This document shows, one piece after another, positions 33,754 to 42,408 of a stretch of DNA of 64,000 nucleotides (the first letter of the stretch is position 1; the number at the start of each line of letters is the position of its first letter). The stretch comes from Leifsonia sp. CL147 (lineage in GTDB: Bacteria; Actinomycetota; Actinomycetes; Actinomycetales; Microbacteriaceae). Where the stretch lies: positions 1-64,000 of the forward strand of contig NZ_FOTM01000012.1 of assembly GCF_900114565.1 (NCBI RefSeq), written 5' to 3'. Under the pieces are notes generated by a model, which saw only the letters and a program-made list of their open reading frames with translations, made no database searches and was not told the origin of the DNA. Made by a program: the position numbers and the translations under genes.

Positions 33754-35724
33754 GTGCCACGAATCCTCCGCGTGATCGGCCCCGCCGCCCTGCTTCTCGC
33801 AGCCGCGGCGGCCATGGTCGGCGCGCTCGCGTTCGGTGGCGGCGCCAGCGCTCCCCTGCTCGCCGATCCCGGCGCGCTGGTGCGCTGGGGGCTCCCTGCG
33901 GCGACCCTCGTGGTCAACCTGAGCCTGGCGGGAACGGTCGGCGCCCTCGTGCTCGCCTGCTTCGCATTCAGCCCCGAGCGCGACGAGTACGGAAAGGCCC
34001 TCGACTTCGCGGCCGGCAGTGCCGGAGTCATGACCGTGGCGTCCGCTGCGACAGGTCTGTTCACCTTCGTGAGCGTCTCCAATGTGCCGTGGTCGTTCGA
34101 CTCCACGTTCAGCAACGGGTTGAGCTCCTTCATCACCAGCGTGTCGCTCGGGCAGGCCTGGTTCGGCATCACGCTCATCGCCGCCGTCGTCACCGTGCTG
34201 TGCTTCGCCGTGCGCAACCAGACGGCGGTCGCATTCGTCGCGGTCCTCGCGATGGCGGCGGTCGTGCCGATGGCGCAGCAGGGGCACAGCGCCGAGGCGT
34301 CCGGGCATGACGCCGCGGTGACCTCCTTCGGCCTGCACGTACTCTTCGCCGGCATCTGGCTAGGCGGGCTCCTGACGCTGGTCGTCGTCAAGCACACCTT
34401 CGGGAAGGGCCGGCTGGTCACGGTCCTGGAGCGCTACTCCACGTTCGCGCTGATCTGCTTCCTGGTCGTGGCGGCCTCCGGCTATGTGAACGCGGAGCTC
34501 CGCGTCGGCACGCTGGCCGAGCTGGCGACGCCGTACGGCATCCTCGTTCTCGTCAAGGTCGCCGCGCTCGTGGCGCTCGGGCTCTTCGGCGTGACGCAGC
34601 GGCGGTACCTGATCGGCCGGCTGAAGGCGACCGGCGAGCCGCGCAGCTTCTGGTGGATCGTCGTGGCCGAGCTCGCCTTCATGGGCATCGCTTCCGGCGT
34701 GGCCGCGGCGCTCGCGCGGACCGTGACCCCCGTGCCGCAGACCCGCGCGGCCATCCCGACGCCCGCCGAGATCCTGACCGGCGACAAGCTGCCTCCGGAA
34801 CTGACGTGGGGACGGCTGTTCACCTCGTGGAACTTCGACCTGCTCTGGGTGCTCGTCTGCGCCTTCGCGCTGTTCTTCTACTTCGCGGGAGTCTGGCGGC
34901 TGCGGCGCCGCGGCGACGCGTGGCCGATCCACCGCACGGTGCTCTGGACGCTCGGCATCGTCCTGCTCTTCTACATCACCAACGGCGGCGTGAACGTCTA
35001 CGAGAAGTACCTGTTCTCGGCGCACATGTCCGCGCATATGGTGCTCACGATGGCGGTCCCGCTGCTCCTGGTCCCCGGCGCTCCCGTGACACTCGCCGCC
35101 CGTGCCATCCGCAAGCGGCACGACGGCTCGCGCGGGGGCCGCGAGTGGCTGCTGCTCGCGGTCCACTCGCGCATCGCCGGGTTCCTCTCCAACCCGATCG
35201 TCGCCGCCATCCTCTTCGCCGGGTCGCTCTGGGTGTTCTACTACACGCCGGTGTTCCGCTGGGCGACGACCGACCACATCGGGCACGAGTGGATGGTCGT
35301 GCACTTCCTCATCACGGGGTACCTGTTCGTGCAGTCGCTGATCGGGATCGATCCGGTCAAGTACCGGCTGCCGTACCCGTTCCGGCTGCTCCTGTTGTTG
35401 CTGACGATGGCCTTCCACGCCTTCTTCGGCCTCTCGATCATGCAGATGCACGGGCTCATGCTGGCCGACTGGTTCGGCGCGATGGGCCGCACCTGGGGCG
35501 ACTCGCCGCTGATCGATCAGCAGGCCGCGGGCGGGATCGCCTGGAGCATCGGCGAGATCCCGACCGTGACGCTCGCCATCGTCGTCGCCATCCAGTGGAG
35601 CCGCAGCGACGAGCGCGAGACGAAGCGTCGCGACCGGAACGCCGACCGCACCGGCGACGCGGAACTCCAGGAGTACAACGCGCGCCTGGCCCGGATGGCG
35701 GATCGCGACCGGGTCTCCCGCTAG
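33754..35724 (+). CDS. CopD/CtaG-type fused copper membrane protein
   Basis: A 656-residue polytopic protein. The N-terminal half resembles the CopD copper-transport domain, with repeated long helices and GHSAEASGHDAAVTSFGLHV. The C-terminal half resembles the cytochrome c oxidase assembly factor CtaG, with SAHMSAHMVLTMAVPLLLVP, HEWMVVHFLITGYLFVQ and FHAFFGLSIMQMH. The His residues and Met at helix ends are likely copper ligands. CopD-CtaG fusions are typical of actinobacteria and serve copper delivery or tolerance. TAGGCT (33742-33747) is 6 nt before the GTG, so the mRNA should be leaderless. Confidence 0.9.
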   Translation: MPRILRVIGPAALLLAAAAAMVGALAFGGGASAPLLADPGALVRWGLPAATLVVNLSLAGTVGALVLACFAFSPERDEYGKALDFAAGSAGVMTVASAATGLFTFVSVSNVPWSFDSTFSNGLSSFITSVSLGQAWFGITLIAAVVTVLCFAVRNQTAVAFVAVLAMAAVVPMAQQGHSAEASGHDAAVTSFGLHVLFAGIWLGGLLTLVVVKHTFGKGRLVTVLERYSTFALICFLVVAASGYVNAELRVGTLAELATPYGILVLVKVAALVALGLFGVTQRRYLIGRLKATGEPRSFWWIVVAELAFMGIASGVAAALARTVTPVPQTRAAIPTPAEILTGDKLPPELTWGRLFTSWNFDLLWVLVCAFALFFYFAGVWRLRRRGDAWPIHRTVLWTLGIVLLFYITNGGVNVYEKYLFSAHMSAHMVLTMAVPLLLVPGAPVTLAARAIRKRHDGSRGGREWLLLAVHSRIAGFLSNPIVAAILFAGSLWVFYYTPVFRWATTDHIGHEWMVVHFLITGYLFVQSLIGIDPVKYRLPYPFRLLLLLLTMAFHAFFGLSIMQMHGLMLADWFGAMGRTWGDSPLIDQQAAGGIAWSIGEIPTVTLAIVVAIQWSRSDERETKRRDRNADRTGDAELQEYNARLARMADRDRVSR

Positions 35725-35770
35725 CCGCGCCCGCGTCTCCCCCTAGGCCTGACTGGGCCTCCCGCCAGCC

Positions 35771-36811
35771 CTACTGGGCGACGACGATGGCGAGGGAGCC
35801 GTCGCTGCGGATCGTCACGCTGCTGAGGCTCATCGCGAACGGCTCGGCATCGCTGCGGGTACTGACCGACCCGTCGAAGAGCGACTGCACCGTCACCTTC
35901 AGATGGGCGACGCCCGTCATGCGGTCGGTGGTCCACGAGGTGTCGCCCGGGCGGAGACGCACGACCGGGTACGTGCTCATCGACCAGGTCGGATCGCCCT
36001 GGACGCGGTCGTCGATCTCGATGCCGAACGGGCATCCCGCCGGCTGCAGCACATGCTGTTCGGCGCACCGGTCCAGGAAGGCGTTCACCTCCTTCTGCAC
36101 GGCGGAGGTGAAGGATGGGGTCGGCTCGGCATCCACGGTGGTCTCGGTGATGCTCCCCGGGCTCACGGCAGCGACCACCGGGGCGGCCCGGAGGAATGCC
36201 GAGGTATGGGACAGCTCGAGGGGCGCCAGCGGAAGGACCAGGTAGTCGGCCGAGACGGTGAACGCACCGGCCGGCTGCTTCGGCGAGGCGGCGCGCGGAC
36301 TCAGGACATGGCCGCGAACGCTGAACGTGGTCGCGTGCGCGACGGCGATCCGCGAGATGGCGAGCGGAGTGGAAGCGAAGGACCAGGTCGGCAGCAGCCC
36401 GAGGACGGATCCCGTCTGACGGACGCGGAAGCTCGCCGAGACCGAGCGCCCGTCCGCGACGGCGTGCACCACCACCGTGTGCACCCCGTCCGTCCCGGCC
36501 GAATCCGACGTGATCCGGATGTCCTCGATCGAGGGCAGGACATCGGAGCGCAGCAGCTCACGGGATGCGCCCGTCGGCAGGTGGGCGCTCTCCAGCGCCG
36601 CTGCCGTCGGAGCGGCGCCGGGCATGGCCAGCGCGGCCGCGACGTCGTGGGAGGCGATCGAGCCGGCGAACGCCTGCACGAACCCGCTCGGGCTGTAGTA
36701 CGTCCGCTGGACGGCGCCGAGTCCGGCAGCGAAGGCGGCGAGGAGCAGCACGCCGACAGCCGACCAGAGCAGGACGGCCCGTCGGCGCGTGCGCGCGTCC
36801 GCCTCAGCCAT
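35771..36811 (-). CDS. Single-pass membrane protein with large extracytoplasmic domain, unknown function
   Basis: The 346-residue protein has a short basic N-terminus, one helix (AVLLWSAVGVLLLAAFAAGLGA) and about 310 residues expected outside the cell. The first part (SGFVQAFAGSIASHDVAAAL) resembles the helical start of NTF2-like or TcaA-type stalk domains, but I do not claim a family. It converges on the CopD/CtaG gene. TAGGAT lies 6 nt before the ATG on the minus strand, suggesting a leaderless mRNA. Confidence 0.75.
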   Translation of the reverse strand: MAEADARTRRRAVLLWSAVGVLLLAAFAAGLGAVQRTYYSPSGFVQAFAGSIASHDVAAALAMPGAAPTAAALESAHLPTGASRELLRSDVLPSIEDIRITSDSAGTDGVHTVVVHAVADGRSVSASFRVRQTGSVLGLLPTWSFASTPLAISRIAVAHATTFSVRGHVLSPRAASPKQPAGAFTVSADYLVLPLAPLELSHTSAFLRAAPVVAAVSPGSITETTVDAEPTPSFTSAVQKEVNAFLDRCAEQHVLQPAGCPFGIEIDDRVQGDPTWSMSTYPVVRLRPGDTSWTTDRMTGVAHLKVTVQSLFDGSVSTRSDAEPFAMSLSSVTIRSDGSLAIVVAQ

Positions 36812-36829
36812 GAGGCCATCCTAAGGTTC

Positions 36830-36838
36830 TGTGGATAA
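36830..36838 (-). promoter_or_regulatory. Isolated DnaA box upstream of the PIF1-like helicase
   Basis: TGTGGATAA (complement of TTATCCACA) is a perfect consensus box in the divergent gap between the unknown membrane protein and the helicase gene. Single boxes are common near origins, so regulation is only a possibility. Confidence 0.5.
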
Positions 36839-36904
36839 GCGGTCCGGCGCCCGCGCGCAGGGTTAGAGTAGTGCGTCAGGTCGGGCGATACGGAAGGGGC
36901 GGGG

Positions 36905-38236
36905 ATGGGGCGGCTTTCCCTCTCGCCGGAGCAGCAGGCGCTGTTCGAGTTGATCGAGCACACCAGAGAACACGTCTTCGTGACCGGTCGTGCCGGTACG
37001 GGCAAGTCGACGCTGCTCAACCATCTGGCGTGGAGCACCGAGAAGTCGATCGTGATCTCAGCGCCCACGGGCGTGGCCGCGCTCAATGTCGGCGGCCAGA
37101 CCATCCACTCGCTGTTCCGCCTCCCCATCGGAGTGATCGCCGACCACGACATCGACCAGACGGCCGAGCTGCGCAAGCTCCTCAACAGCATCGACACGCT
37201 GGTGATCGATGAGGTCTCCATGGTCAACGCCGACCTGATGGATGCGATCGACCGCAGCCTCCGCCAGGCCAGGCAGCGCGCCGGGGAACCGTTCGGCGGC
37301 GTGCAGGTGGTGCTGTTCGGCGACCCCTACCAGCTGGCGCCCGTCCCCGGCGGCCCCGAGGAGCGCGCCTACTTCGCGGACACCTACCGCTCGATGTGGT
37401 TCTTCGACGCGAAGGTGTGGCAGGAGGCCGATCTGCGGATCGTCGAGCTGCTTCAGGTGCATCGCCAGCACGAGTCGGACTTCCGGTTCATGCTCAACGC
37501 AGTGCGTCACGGGCAGGTGACCAAGGAGATCGCCGACCGGCTCAACGAAGTCGGTTCGCGTCCGGCGCCGGAGGACGGGACCATCACGCTCGCCACGCGC
37601 AACGACACCGTGAACCGCATCAACGCGCAGGCCCTCGGGCGCCTGCCCGGCCGCGTGCTCACGGCGAAGGCCGAGGTGAGCGGCGACTTCGGCGGCCGGA
37701 ACTATCCCGCGGACGAGTCCCTCGAGCTGAAGGTCGGCGCACAGGTGATGTTCCTGCGCAACGACGTCGGCCAGGGCGACGGGCCGCGGTGGGTGAACGG
37801 CACGATCGGCACGGTGACGAAGATCGACTCCACCGTGTTCGTGGACGTCGACGGCGAGGTGCACGAGGTCGAGCCGGCGATCTGGGAAAAGTTCCGGTAC
37901 ACCTGGTCGCCGGCGACCAAGAAGCTGACGAAGGATGTCGTGGCCGAGTTCACCCAGTTCCCGCTGCGGCTGGCGTGGGCGGTCACCATCCACAAGTCGC
38001 AGGGCAAGACGTATGACGCGGCGATCGTCGACCTCGGCACCCGCGCCTTCACGTCCGGTCAGACCTACGTCGCCCTCAGCCGGATCACGACGCTCGAGGG
38101 TCTGTACCTGACGAGGCCGCTGCGGCCGAGCGACATCATGGTGGACCAGGACGTCGAGCGCTTCATGCGCGACGCGCGGCCGGTTTCCATGCCGGTCACG
38201 GGGGCGGGGGCAGCGGCAGGGGCGGCGGCGCGATGA
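36905..38236 (+). CDS. PIF1/RecD-like SF1B DNA helicase
   Basis: A 443-residue helicase. It has Walker A GRAGTGKSTLL (28-38), SAPTGVAALNVGGQTIHSLF, Walker B LVIDEVSMV, FGDPYQLAPVPGG and the C-terminal motif WAVTIHKSQGKTYDAAIVDL with TYVALSRITTLEGLYLTRPL. This order is that of PIF1-type 5'-3' helicases, which resolve G-quadruplexes and stalled forks in eukaryotes; bacterial roles are less clear. The tail is Ala/Gly-rich. The FHA gene follows by 40 bp. Confidence 0.92.
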   Translation: MGRLSLSPEQQALFELIEHTREHVFVTGRAGTGKSTLLNHLAWSTEKSIVISAPTGVAALNVGGQTIHSLFRLPIGVIADHDIDQTAELRKLLNSIDTLVIDEVSMVNADLMDAIDRSLRQARQRAGEPFGGVQVVLFGDPYQLAPVPGGPEERAYFADTYRSMWFFDAKVWQEADLRIVELLQVHRQHESDFRFMLNAVRHGQVTKEIADRLNEVGSRPAPEDGTITLATRNDTVNRINAQALGRLPGRVLTAKAEVSGDFGGRNYPADESLELKVGAQVMFLRNDVGQGDGPRWVNGTIGTVTKIDSTVFVDVDGEVHEVEPAIWEKFRYTWSPATKKLTKDVVAEFTQFPLRLAWAVTIHKSQGKTYDAAIVDLGTRAFTSGQTYVALSRITTLEGLYLTRPLRPSDIMVDQDVERFMRDARPVSMPVTGAGAAAGAAAR

Positions 38237-38276
38237 GCGGCCGTGCGGACGCGGCGAGTGGGAAAAGGGGACGGAC

Positions 38277-38630
38277 GTGGCGGTGACCTTCGTGCTGGAC
38301 TTCAGCGACGGCCAGCACCTGGAGACGAGCGGGAACGGTGTGATCGGCCGCAACCCCGCCGTGCACACTCCGGGGACCGAGTTGGAGGATCCGGGCCACG
38401 TCGAGCTGATCACCGTGGAGGATGACGCCAAGTCGGTGTCGCGCGCCCACTTGGCGTTCGGCCAGTTCGACGGCGTCTTCTGGGTGATGGACCTGGGCTC
38501 CGCCAACGGGACGACGATCACCTACCCGGGCGATGGGACGTTCGCCTGCGACCCCAAGACGCGGCACGAGGTCGATCCCGGGTCGGTGGTGCGCTTCGGA
38601 TCCGTCTCGTTCGCACTGACCCGCCGCTGA
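38277..38630 (+). CDS. FHA domain protein
   Basis: A 117-residue protein made only of a forkhead-associated domain. It shows GNGVIGRNPAV, the phosphothreonine-binding SVSRAHLAF and DLGSANGTTI. FHA domains read serine/threonine-kinase phosphorylation. No kinase is in the window. The last 18 bp, including the stop, are duplicated immediately downstream (38631-38648), a recent tandem slip that did not change the product. Confidence 0.9.
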   Translation: MAVTFVLDFSDGQHLETSGNGVIGRNPAVHTPGTELEDPGHVELITVEDDAKSVSRAHLAFGQFDGVFWVMDLGSANGTTITYPGDGTFACDPKTRHEVDPGSVVRFGSVSFALTRR

Positions 38631-38648
38631 GCACTGACCCGCCGCTGA
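38613..38648 (+). repeat. 18-bp tandem duplication at the end of the FHA gene
   Basis: GCACTGACCCGCCGCTGA occurs at 38613-38630 and again at 38631-38648. The first copy encodes the last five residues and stop of the FHA protein; the second is non-coding. Confidence 0.9.
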
Positions 38649-38682
38649 GCGCGTCCATCCCGGTCCGCTTTCCGCCGCACGC

Positions 38683-38688
38683 TACAAT
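38683..38688 (+). promoter_or_regulatory. -10 element before the serine-hydrolase-like lipoprotein
   Basis: TACAAT, one base from consensus, lies 38 nt before the ATG at 38727. The -35 region is poor. Confidence 0.5.
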
Positions 38689-38726
38689 CGCTGGACCACG
38701 CAGGGCGACCGTCGGGGGATGCAGCG

Positions 38727-39998
38727 ATGCGACGTGACACGAAGTTCGGGCGGTTCGCGCTCGCCGCCGCCGCGGGACTCGTGGCACTGGTACTGACCGG
38801 ATGCACGTCGACCGTGGGCCGCGCCGACCTCCCCCAGCAGCAGCCCGGAGGCTTCTCGAAGGATGTCGAGACGCGTCTGTCGACGGCTGTCACGGACGCG
38901 ATGGGCCTGGCCGATGCCTCCGCCGGCTTCGCGGGAGTGTGGGCTCCGTGGGCGGGCAGCTGGACCGCGGCGCTGGGCACCACGACGCGTGGAGGTTCCA
39001 CTCCGGTGAAGGCGGACATGACCTTCCGCATCGGCCAGAACACCGTGCCGATGACGTGCACCGTGCTGCTGGAGCTCGTGGACGAGGGACGCCTGGGTCT
39101 CGACGACCCGGTCGCCAAGTGGGTGCCGGGCCTGGTCGGGGTGGAGGGCGTCACCATGCGGGAGCTCTGCCAGAACACCTCGGGGATCGGCGATTACGCC
39201 GGCCAGCTGAACGCCGAGTTCCTGATGAACCCGGCACGGCAGTGGCCGCCCCTCGAACTGGCGAGCGACGGCATTGCGACGCAGCGCTACGGGACCCCCG
39301 GCGAGAAGTACGGCCGTTCCCTGACGAACGCGGTACTGGTCGGGATGGCGCTGCAGAACGCGACGGACCGCAGCTGGCCGGACCTGTACAAGCAGTACGT
39401 CTTCGACCGGCTGGGCATGACGGCGAGCACCCTTCCGTCGAGTTCCCAGCTCAGCGTGCCCGGTCCGCACGCCGGCGGGTACTCGGCCGGGGTGGATGCG
39501 GCCGGCGCGATCGTGTGCGCACCGATGCGCGACGTCAGCCGCCTGTCGCCGTCACAGGGCTGGACCGCCGGCGGCGTTGTGTCGAACGTTCCCGATCTGA
39601 AGAACTTCGCGCAGGCGCTCGCCACCGGCAGCCTCCTGAGCAAGAAGTCGCGCACCGACCAGCTGGACGCCGTCGTGGACGGCGAGTCGTGGCAGCGCTA
39701 CGGCCTCGGCGTGCAGCTGCTCGGGCCGCTTCGCGGCAGCAGCGGCGCCATCCCCGGCTACAGCTCGGCGCTGTTCGCCGACCCGGCCTCGGGCCTGACG
39801 ATCGTGGTGGCCCTCAACAACTCCACTCCGGGTCCCGGCTTCGCGCAGTCTCTCGCCCAGCGGCTCGCCTCGGTGGTCTCCAAGATCCCGGCGGAGCAGA
39901 AGGGCGCCAAGGTCGTCGCCTCGCTCCCCTGGTCGGAGCAGCAGACCATCGACGCCATGACGAAGGCGGCGCCCTGCCCCGCGAAGAAGGCCGGGTGA
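38727..39998 (+). CDS. Beta-lactamase-fold (serine hydrolase-like) lipoprotein lacking the SxxK motif
   Basis: A 423-residue lipoprotein with lipobox LTGC (Cys26). The body follows the class C beta-lactamase/DD-peptidase fold: MTFRIG, ELVDEGRLGLDDPVAKWVPG, NTSGIGDYAGQL, and a C-terminal PGYSSALFADPASGLTIVVAL. At the place where active members have FRIGSxxK it reads FRIGQNTV, with Gln104 for the nucleophilic Ser and Val107 for Lys. The YxN motif is also not recognisable (KYGRSLTNAV). It is therefore probably a non-catalytic penicillin-binding-protein-like binding protein. The stop overlaps a 24-codon frame by GTGA. Confidence 0.85.
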   Translation: MRRDTKFGRFALAAAAGLVALVLTGCTSTVGRADLPQQQPGGFSKDVETRLSTAVTDAMGLADASAGFAGVWAPWAGSWTAALGTTTRGGSTPVKADMTFRIGQNTVPMTCTVLLELVDEGRLGLDDPVAKWVPGLVGVEGVTMRELCQNTSGIGDYAGQLNAEFLMNPARQWPPLELASDGIATQRYGTPGEKYGRSLTNAVLVGMALQNATDRSWPDLYKQYVFDRLGMTASTLPSSSQLSVPGPHAGGYSAGVDAAGAIVCAPMRDVSRLSPSQGWTAGGVVSNVPDLKNFAQALATGSLLSKKSRTDQLDAVVDGESWQRYGLGVQLLGPLRGSSGAIPGYSSALFADPASGLTIVVALNNSTPGPGFAQSLAQRLASVVSKIPAEQKGAKVVASLPWSEQQTIDAMTKAAPCPAKKAG

Positions 39999-40069
39999 CC
40001 GGACGGCGCTGGGCGGTGGCCGGGGCCGCTATCGGGGCGCACCTGGTGTTCTTCGATCTGCTCGGCTGA
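39995..40069 (+). CDS. Possible 24-residue peptide coupled to the lipoprotein gene
   Basis: GTG at 39995 overlaps the preceding stop (GTGA) and opens a 24-codon frame, TGRRWAVAGAAIGAHLVFFD then LLG and TGA. Two Arg are followed by a hydrophobic stretch, like a very small membrane peptide. Overlap suggests coupling, but such a short frame could be chance. Confidence 0.25.
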   Translation: MTGRRWAVAGAAIGAHLVFFDLLG

Positions 40070-40559
40070 GAGACTCCACACTTCTCCACCTGTGGATAAC
40101 CCTGTTGAAAATCCGTGGATACGCAGCAGTATCGTGTGGAGGACACGCGCGAGATTTGTGGACTCACAGATTCCCAGGTTTAATAAATGGCTCCTGACCG
40201 GGGCTTCTGTCGTAATGCATTCATAATCGAAGGTCTCTTCGAAAGCACACCGGTGTAATTCACATTGGGCGACACGTTGTGGATGGCCGTGTGGGAAATC
40301 GGCAGCAGCACATCCCGGGGACGCTCTGCCGTGACCGCACCCTCGAGCTGTCGAACGTGGACCTGTCTCGGGAGTTCACCAGCCGGATCGTCGCCCAGCG
40401 CGGCTTCCGGGCGTGGGAAGGGAGGAGATTCGGGCCGACGCGTCGGGTGACGGCGGGAAACGGAGGTGGATGCGGGCCGGCCCGCGCGGGGGCGCCTCCG
40501 TTTCCGTCGTGCGCGACGCCGCCGCGCCCGCTGAGGCGGCCAGCACGTAGGCTCGTGGC
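40070..40559. other. 490-bp intergenic region, AT-richer, with phased GTGGA words
   Basis: No gene with proper codon bias is seen. The segment 40080-40290 is much less GC-rich than its surroundings (for example TTTAATAAATGG at 40179-40190). It carries one perfect DnaA box and several related words on the same strand. TTGAAA at 40105-40110 and TATCGT at 40130-40135 could be a promoter with a 19-bp spacer. A small RNA is possible but no terminator supports it. Confidence 0.6.
40091..40283 (-). promoter_or_regulatory. Phased array of DnaA-box-like words
   Basis: A perfect DnaA box TGTGGATAA lies at 40091-40099. GTGGA recurs at 40092, 40115, 40136 and 40158, spaced 23, 21 and 22 bp (two helical turns), and again at 40279. 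All are on the same strand. Same-face spacing suggests cooperative binding by DnaA or a similar protein. Only the first word is a consensus box. Confidence 0.45.
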
Positions 40560-41309
40560 GTGCCGATCGTCCAGGAGCTGGCGCCGACCCTGCTCGGGGT
40601 GGCGGTGCTCGCGCTCGCCGCGGTGGCGGTGCTCGCCGGCTACGGCGTGCCGCACCGCTGGGCGCCGGCGCTGGCGATCCTGCGGGGCGCAGCGCAGCTC
40701 GCCGTCATCAGCCTGGTCCTCGCCGGGGTCATCACGGACCCGCGCTGGGTGGCCCTGGCGCTCCTGGTCATGTTCTCGGTGGCCGCCGGGACGGCTACGC
40801 ACCGGATCGGCTGGTCGCGCGAGCACGCCCTCATGATGGCGACCGCCATGGCGACCGGGGTGATCGTGTCGTTCTCGGTGGTCTTCCTGACCGGTGCCAT
40901 CCAGTTCAGCGCGCGCTACGCCCTCGCGATCGGAGGCATCGTGATCGGCAACTCGATGAGCATCGCCACCCTCGCCGGGCGACGCTTCACCGAGGCGGTC
41001 CGCGACCACTGGGAGGAGGTGGAGGGGTGGCTCGCCCTCGGCGCGAAGCCCCGGCAGTCGACGCTGGAACTGGCCCGCGGCGCGGTGTACTCGGCGCTCA
41101 TCCCCTCGGTGGATCAGACCAAGACGACCGGGCTCGTCACCCTCCCGGGCGCCTTCGTCGGCGCCATCTTCGGCGGTGTCTCGCCGCTCGAGGCCGGCCG
41201 GTTCCAGGTGGTCGTGCTGGCGGCGATCATGGCGGCGGGGGCGATCACGGCGGTCATCGTGTCCGCGTGGCTGGCGCCCGTGCGGGTCCGTCCCGCCGCT
41301 CTGCGCTGA
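40560..41309 (+). CDS. FetB/YbbM-family ABC-type membrane protein (UPF0014)
   Basis: A 249-residue protein with about seven helices. It has the family pattern RGAAQLAVISLVLAGVI, ALAIGGIVIGNSMSIATLAG, ARGAVYSALIPSVDQTKTTG and LVTLPGAFVGAIFGGVSPLEA. E. coli FetB works with the ATPase FetA in iron export and oxidative-stress resistance. No FetA gene is adjacent, so the partner must be elsewhere. TAGGCT (40548-40553) is 6 nt before the GTG, consistent with a leaderless mRNA. Confidence 0.85.
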   Translation: MPIVQELAPTLLGVAVLALAAVAVLAGYGVPHRWAPALAILRGAAQLAVISLVLAGVITDPRWVALALLVMFSVAAGTATHRIGWSREHALMMATAMATGVIVSFSVVFLTGAIQFSARYALAIGGIVIGNSMSIATLAGRRFTEAVRDHWEEVEGWLALGAKPRQSTLELARGAVYSALIPSVDQTKTTGLVTLPGAFVGAIFGGVSPLEAGRFQVVVLAAIMAAGAITAVIVSAWLAPVRVRPAALR

Positions 41310-41341
41310 CCTGGGGGACATCGCCGCCACATCCCGGCCTC

Positions 41342-41351
41342 TAACGTTGTA
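41342..41351. promoter_or_regulatory. LacI-type operator upstream of the regulator gene
   Basis: TAACGTTGTA is identical to the operator core at 42460-42469 in front of the arabinofuranosidase gene. It lies 35 bp before the regulator start, implying autoregulation. Confidence 0.65.
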
Positions 41352-41385
41352 ATCTCGACCGAGAGGCACGTGAGAGGGGAACACC

Positions 41386-42399
41386 GTGGCTGTGACCATG
41401 CAGGATGTCAGCGTTCTGGCGGGCGTGTCGATCAAGACCGTCTCGAACGTGATCAACGACTTCCCGCACGTCCGCGAGCACACCAGGCACAAGGTGCTCG
41501 AGGCCATCAAGACGCTCGGCTACACGCCCAATCATTCGGCGCGCAGCCTGCGCTCGGGCCGCACCAACGTGATCTCGCTCATGATCCCGAACCTTCGGAA
41601 CGCCTACTTCGCCGAACTCGCGGACTCGGTCATGCAGGCCGCAGCCGACGCCGGACTCGCCGTGCTGATCGAGCAGTTCGGCGACGACCGCCCGCATGAG
41701 CTCGGCGTCCTGCGGCATCCTCACGCCCGGATGGTCGACGGCGTCCTGCACAGCGTGCTCGCCCTCGACGAGGCCGGCGCCGGACTGATCGGGGATCTGA
41801 CCACACCGGTCGTCCTGCTCGGCGACCGGAACTTCGCCTCGCCGCGCGACCACGTCATCATCCAGAACACGGAGGGCGCCCGGGCCGCGACCGAGCACCT
41901 GCTGGCGTCCGGCCGGCGGCGCATCGTGGCCTTCGGCGCGCATCCCGGCGAGGTCACGGGCTCGGCCGCGCTGCGTCTGGAGGGCTACCGGCAGGCGCTC
42001 GCCGCGGCCGACATCCCGTTCGACCCGTCCCTCGTGGTCCCGGTCAGCTTCTGGCACCGCCACAACGGCGCAGAGGGGATGCGGGACTTCCTCGCCGCGG
42101 GCGCCTCGTTCGACGGCGTGGTCGCCTTCAACGACGCCATCGCACTCGGCGCCCTGCGCGCGTTCCAGGAGGCCGGCCGCCGCGTCCCGGAGGACGTCGC
42201 CGTCATCGGCTTCGACGACATCGACGAAACCCGCTACTCGATCCCGACCCTCTCGACGATCGATCCCGGCCGGGACGAGATCGCGCGGGCCGCTGTCGAC
42301 CTCCTGGTGAGGCGGATCGAGGGAGACGACGCGCCCTTCGTCCCCGAGGCCATCGAGGTGCCCTTCCGCCTGGTGGAGCGCGAGTCGAGCGCGAGCTGA
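41386..42399 (+). CDS. LacI-family transcriptional regulator of the arabinofuranosidase gene
   Basis: A 337-residue repressor. The helix-turn-helix starts VTMQDVSVLAGVSIKTVSNV, followed by the hinge helix NHSARSLRSGRTNVISLMIP and a periplasmic-binding-protein-like sensor domain with VIGFDDIDETRYSIPTLSTI. The ligand is probably a pentose sugar, by linkage to the downstream GH51 enzyme. The GTG follows GAGAGGGGAAC. Matching operators sit before both genes, so it likely represses abfA and itself until sugar binds. Confidence 0.92.
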   Translation: MAVTMQDVSVLAGVSIKTVSNVINDFPHVREHTRHKVLEAIKTLGYTPNHSARSLRSGRTNVISLMIPNLRNAYFAELADSVMQAAADAGLAVLIEQFGDDRPHELGVLRHPHARMVDGVLHSVLALDEAGAGLIGDLTTPVVLLGDRNFASPRDHVIIQNTEGARAATEHLLASGRRRIVAFGAHPGEVTGSAALRLEGYRQALAAADIPFDPSLVVPVSFWHRHNGAEGMRDFLAAGASFDGVVAFNDAIALGALRAFQEAGRRVPEDVAVIGFDDIDETRYSIPTLSTIDPGRDEIARAAVDLLVRRIEGDDAPFVPEAIEVPFRLVERESSAS

Positions 42400-42408
42400 C
42401 GAGTCCGG

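Noticed and set aside
40070-40559. oriC or plasmid-type origin
   Set aside because: Only one consensus DnaA box and no initiator or recombinase gene nearby.
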